This document shows positions 62,558-64,000 of a stretch of DNA of 64,000 bases, piece by piece. Each line of letters begins with the position of its first letter. Positions within the stretch are counted from its first letter, which is position 1. This DNA comes from Alistipes sp. dk3624 (GTDB lineage: Bacteria > Bacteroidota > Bacteroidia > Bacteroidales > Rikenellaceae): assembly GCF_009557455.1 (NCBI RefSeq), contig NZ_CP045651.1, positions 2,852,001-2,916,000 of the forward strand, in the 5' to 3' direction. The notes beneath the pieces are model-generated. The model did not search any database. It saw only the letters and a list, made by a program, of their open reading frames with translations, and was not told where the DNA came from. The translations under genes were made by a program, and so were the position numbers.

Positions 62558-63661
62558 ATGATTGTTCAAGCTTCCGCAGCGCTCTCCGCAGACGGTTATA
62601 CGGACGATACTTCGCCCGGACGCCTGGTGCTTTCGCATCCGGCCGACTGGCAAGAGGTGTATCGTTTACGAGCCGGTTGCGATGCCGTTATGGTCGGGGC
62701 GGAGACCGTCCGCCGCGACGATCCTTCGTTGCTGTTGAAAGATCCTTCCCTGCGGCATCGGCGGGAGTCGCTCGGGATGAGTCTCGATCCGGTGAAGGTG
62801 ACCGTTACCCGCAGCGGAGATCTGGATTCGGAATCCCGTTTTTTCTCGACGGGGGCGGGCGATAAAGTCGTAATCGCCGCGGGGGACGCGCCGGGCGAAA
62901 AACTGGAACGGCTCGGACGGGTCGCGACGGTCGTTCGGGTCGGGGTTCCCGTGACTGCGGAGGAAATTGTCGGCGTTTTGGAAACGATGGGGATTCGTTC
63001 CCTTTTTTTGGAAGGCGGAAGCCGACTGATGACGCTGTTTTTGACCGGGAACCGGGTCGATCTGTTGCGGATCGCCGTGGCGCCGTTTTTCGTCGGGGAG
63101 TCCGGCGCGCCCCGTTTCGTGCGGGCCGGCGCGTTTCCGTTCGGCAAGGATCGCCGCATGGAGGTGTTGCAGGTTAGGCAGGTCGGCGATATGAGCGTGA
63201 CGGACTATTCGTTGAGTCGGCGGGGAACCGATTATTTCCGGCTGCGGCAGGCCGTTGCTCTGGCGTTTGACTGTCCCCGTTCGGATTCGGCTTATTCGGT
63301 CGGCGCGGTGGCTGTGACCGCCGCCGGGCAGGTATTTACCGGATACAGCCGCGAAACGGCCGCCGATAACCATGCGGAGGAAGAGGCCATTCTGAAAGCC
63401 GAAAAGGCCGGCGTTTCCCTGAAAGGCGGCGTGATGTACAGTTCGATGGAGCCGTGTTCCACCCGAAAGTCGAAACCGCTGTCATGCAGCGCATTGATTA
63501 CGGCTCATAAGATGGCGCGGGTCGTGTTCGCCGTCCATGAGCCCGATCATTTCGTACAGTGCCGCGGCGCCGCGGTGTTGGAGGAAGCGGGGATCGAAGT
63601 CTCCGTGATCGGGGGTCTGGCGGCGGAAGCGATGCTGGCCAACGCGCATATCCGGTTATAA
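62558..63661 (+). CDS. ribD: Riboflavin biosynthesis RibD with reversed domain order (reductase-deaminase)
   Basis: 367 residues from ATG 62558 (MIVQASAALSADGYTDD). The N-terminal ~215 residues are the RibD C-domain type reductase (VMVGAETVRRDDPSLL, SLFLEGGSRLMTLFL, PFFVGE). The C-terminal ~145 residues are the deaminase domain, with zinc site H-A-E (NHAEEEAI) and PCSTRKSKPLSC, the PCxxxx..C pattern of this deaminase group. Standard RibD has the deaminase first. Both activities convert the GTP-derived pyrimidine in riboflavin synthesis. It stands alone, away from other rib genes visible here. Confidence 0.88.
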   Translation: MIVQASAALSADGYTDDTSPGRLVLSHPADWQEVYRLRAGCDAVMVGAETVRRDDPSLLLKDPSLRHRRESLGMSLDPVKVTVTRSGDLDSESRFFSTGAGDKVVIAAGDAPGEKLERLGRVATVVRVGVPVTAEEIVGVLETMGIRSLFLEGGSRLMTLFLTGNRVDLLRIAVAPFFVGESGAPRFVRAGAFPFGKDRRMEVLQVRQVGDMSVTDYSLSRRGTDYFRLRQAVALAFDCPRSDSAYSVGAVAVTAAGQVFTGYSRETAADNHAEEEAILKAEKAGVSLKGGVMYSSMEPCSTRKSKPLSCSALITAHKMARVVFAVHEPDHFVQCRGAAVLEEAGIEVSVIGGLAAEAMLANAHIRL

Positions 63662-63682
63662 CGTCCTTGCGGATAAGAATAA

Positions 63683-63715
63683 AGCGGCCCGGTCTCATGT
63701 CGAGACCGGGCCGCT
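63683..63715. terminator. Bidirectional terminator between ribD and the right-edge gene
   Basis: 14-bp perfect stem AGCGGCCCGGTCTC / GAGACCGGGCCGCT with loop ATGTC, located in the gap between convergent genes. T-content after the stem is modest on both strands. Confidence 0.8.
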
Positions 63716-63737
63716 CTGATACGTTGGGAAACCGGGA

Positions 63738-64000
63738 TTATTGTTCCATATCGGCCGAGTAACGAGCGACATATCCCTCCTTGGTGACGCCTTCGATGTT
63801 GATCCGATACGATTCGGGATCGTCCGAGGTGTAGAACAGCACCGAAGCCTTGCCCGTTCCGTCGAATCGAAGCGAGGGATTCCAGTAGATCGTCGTACGC
63901 AGGTCGGGGCTGGATGCGGCCTTTTGTTCCGGCGTTTCATAGACCGGATTGTAGAAATCGGCGATCGTGCGGCAGCCGAGCGGTTTGATGAACGCTACGC
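63738..64000 (-). CDS. C-terminus of a large secreted beta-sandwich protein (TonB/MG2-type), truncated by the window edge
   Basis: The frame is open from the edge to TAA at 63740-63738. The visible ~87 residues include IADFYNPVYETPEQKA, SSPDLRTTIYWNPSLRFDGTGKASVLFYTSDDPESYRINIEG and end in SADMEQ. The DLRTTIYWNP...FYTSDDP pattern is typical of the C-terminal segment of very large Bacteroidetes cell-surface proteins (carboxypeptidase-regulatory/MG2 or TonB-receptor plug containing). The start and most domains lie beyond the window. It converges with ribD. Confidence 0.7.
   Translation of the reverse strand, partial: VAFIKPLGCRTIADFYNPVYETPEQKAASSPDLRTTIYWNPSLRFDGTGKASVLFYTSDDPESYRINIEGVTKEGYVARYSADMEQ

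Overview
The window is a GC-rich Bacteroidota chromosome segment. Genes commonly carry the TAnnTTTG (-7) promoter motif of that phylum, and the families are typical of it: NigD-like and 6-bladed beta-propeller lipoproteins, DUF1080 proteins, OMP_b-brl_3 TonB receptors and Bacteroidales mobilisable-element genes. The high GC together with a gadB-gadC-glsA cluster suggests Alistipes or another Rikenellaceae member; this is inference. No rRNA, tRNA or CRISPR array was seen.

Layout. 1-4.6 kb (minus): a partial YqhD/BdhA-like alcohol dehydrogenase, a lipoprotein, a YccF membrane protein and a TonB-dependent-receptor-like barrel. 5-11.2 kb (plus): grpE-dnaJ, mutL, a rhomboid protease, a DUF1080 protein and a membrane-anchored endonuclease/exonuclease/phosphatase protein. 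11.5-16.7 kb (minus): EamA transporter, glutaminase, glutamate/GABA antiporter and glutamate decarboxylase. The last three form an acid-resistance set that turns glutamine into glutamate and then GABA while consuming protons. 17-22.7 kb (plus): a secreted GH78-like enzyme, a second EamA transporter, GNAT acetyltransferase, DUF2148 Fe-S protein and M24 peptidase. A secreted 18-cysteine protein follows on the minus strand.

23.3-36.4 kb is a visibly AT-richer integrative mobilisable element bounded by a 13-bp direct repeat (CCAAATCATTACC, inside an 18-bp 16/18 match). Its core is an IntDOT-like tyrosine recombinase, a RhuM-like protein, an SF3-type helicase, a Toprim primase, MobC and a MobA relaxase. 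Its cargo holds a deletion scar joining two half-genes (AraC regulator and aldo/keto reductase), an intact AraC regulator divergent from a tightly overlapping MBL-hydrolase/radical-SAM/radical-SAM operon, and decayed CTnDOT-type rteA and rteB with an orphan promoter beyond them. The three-gene AraC-controlled cassette is the best candidate for an undercharacterised mobile system.

36.5-64 kb returns to GC-rich chromosome: acyl-ACP thioesterase, a second DUF1080 lipoprotein, a beta-propeller lipoprotein, a large secreted six-hairpin-type protein, an ABC-F protein, a phosphodiester glycosidase, a metallophosphoesterase, a SugE/Gdx-type exporter and a complete heavy-metal RND efflux operon. A 2235-residue protein follows (52847-59554) that combines a PLP aminotransferase-like region with an HprK/PEPCK-like P-loop region; it is the most unusual chromosomal gene here. 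Then come a NigD-like lipoprotein, an ECF sigma factor with a membrane-spanning partner ending in a beta-barrel-like region, a RibD with swapped domain order, and a truncated large secreted protein at the right edge.
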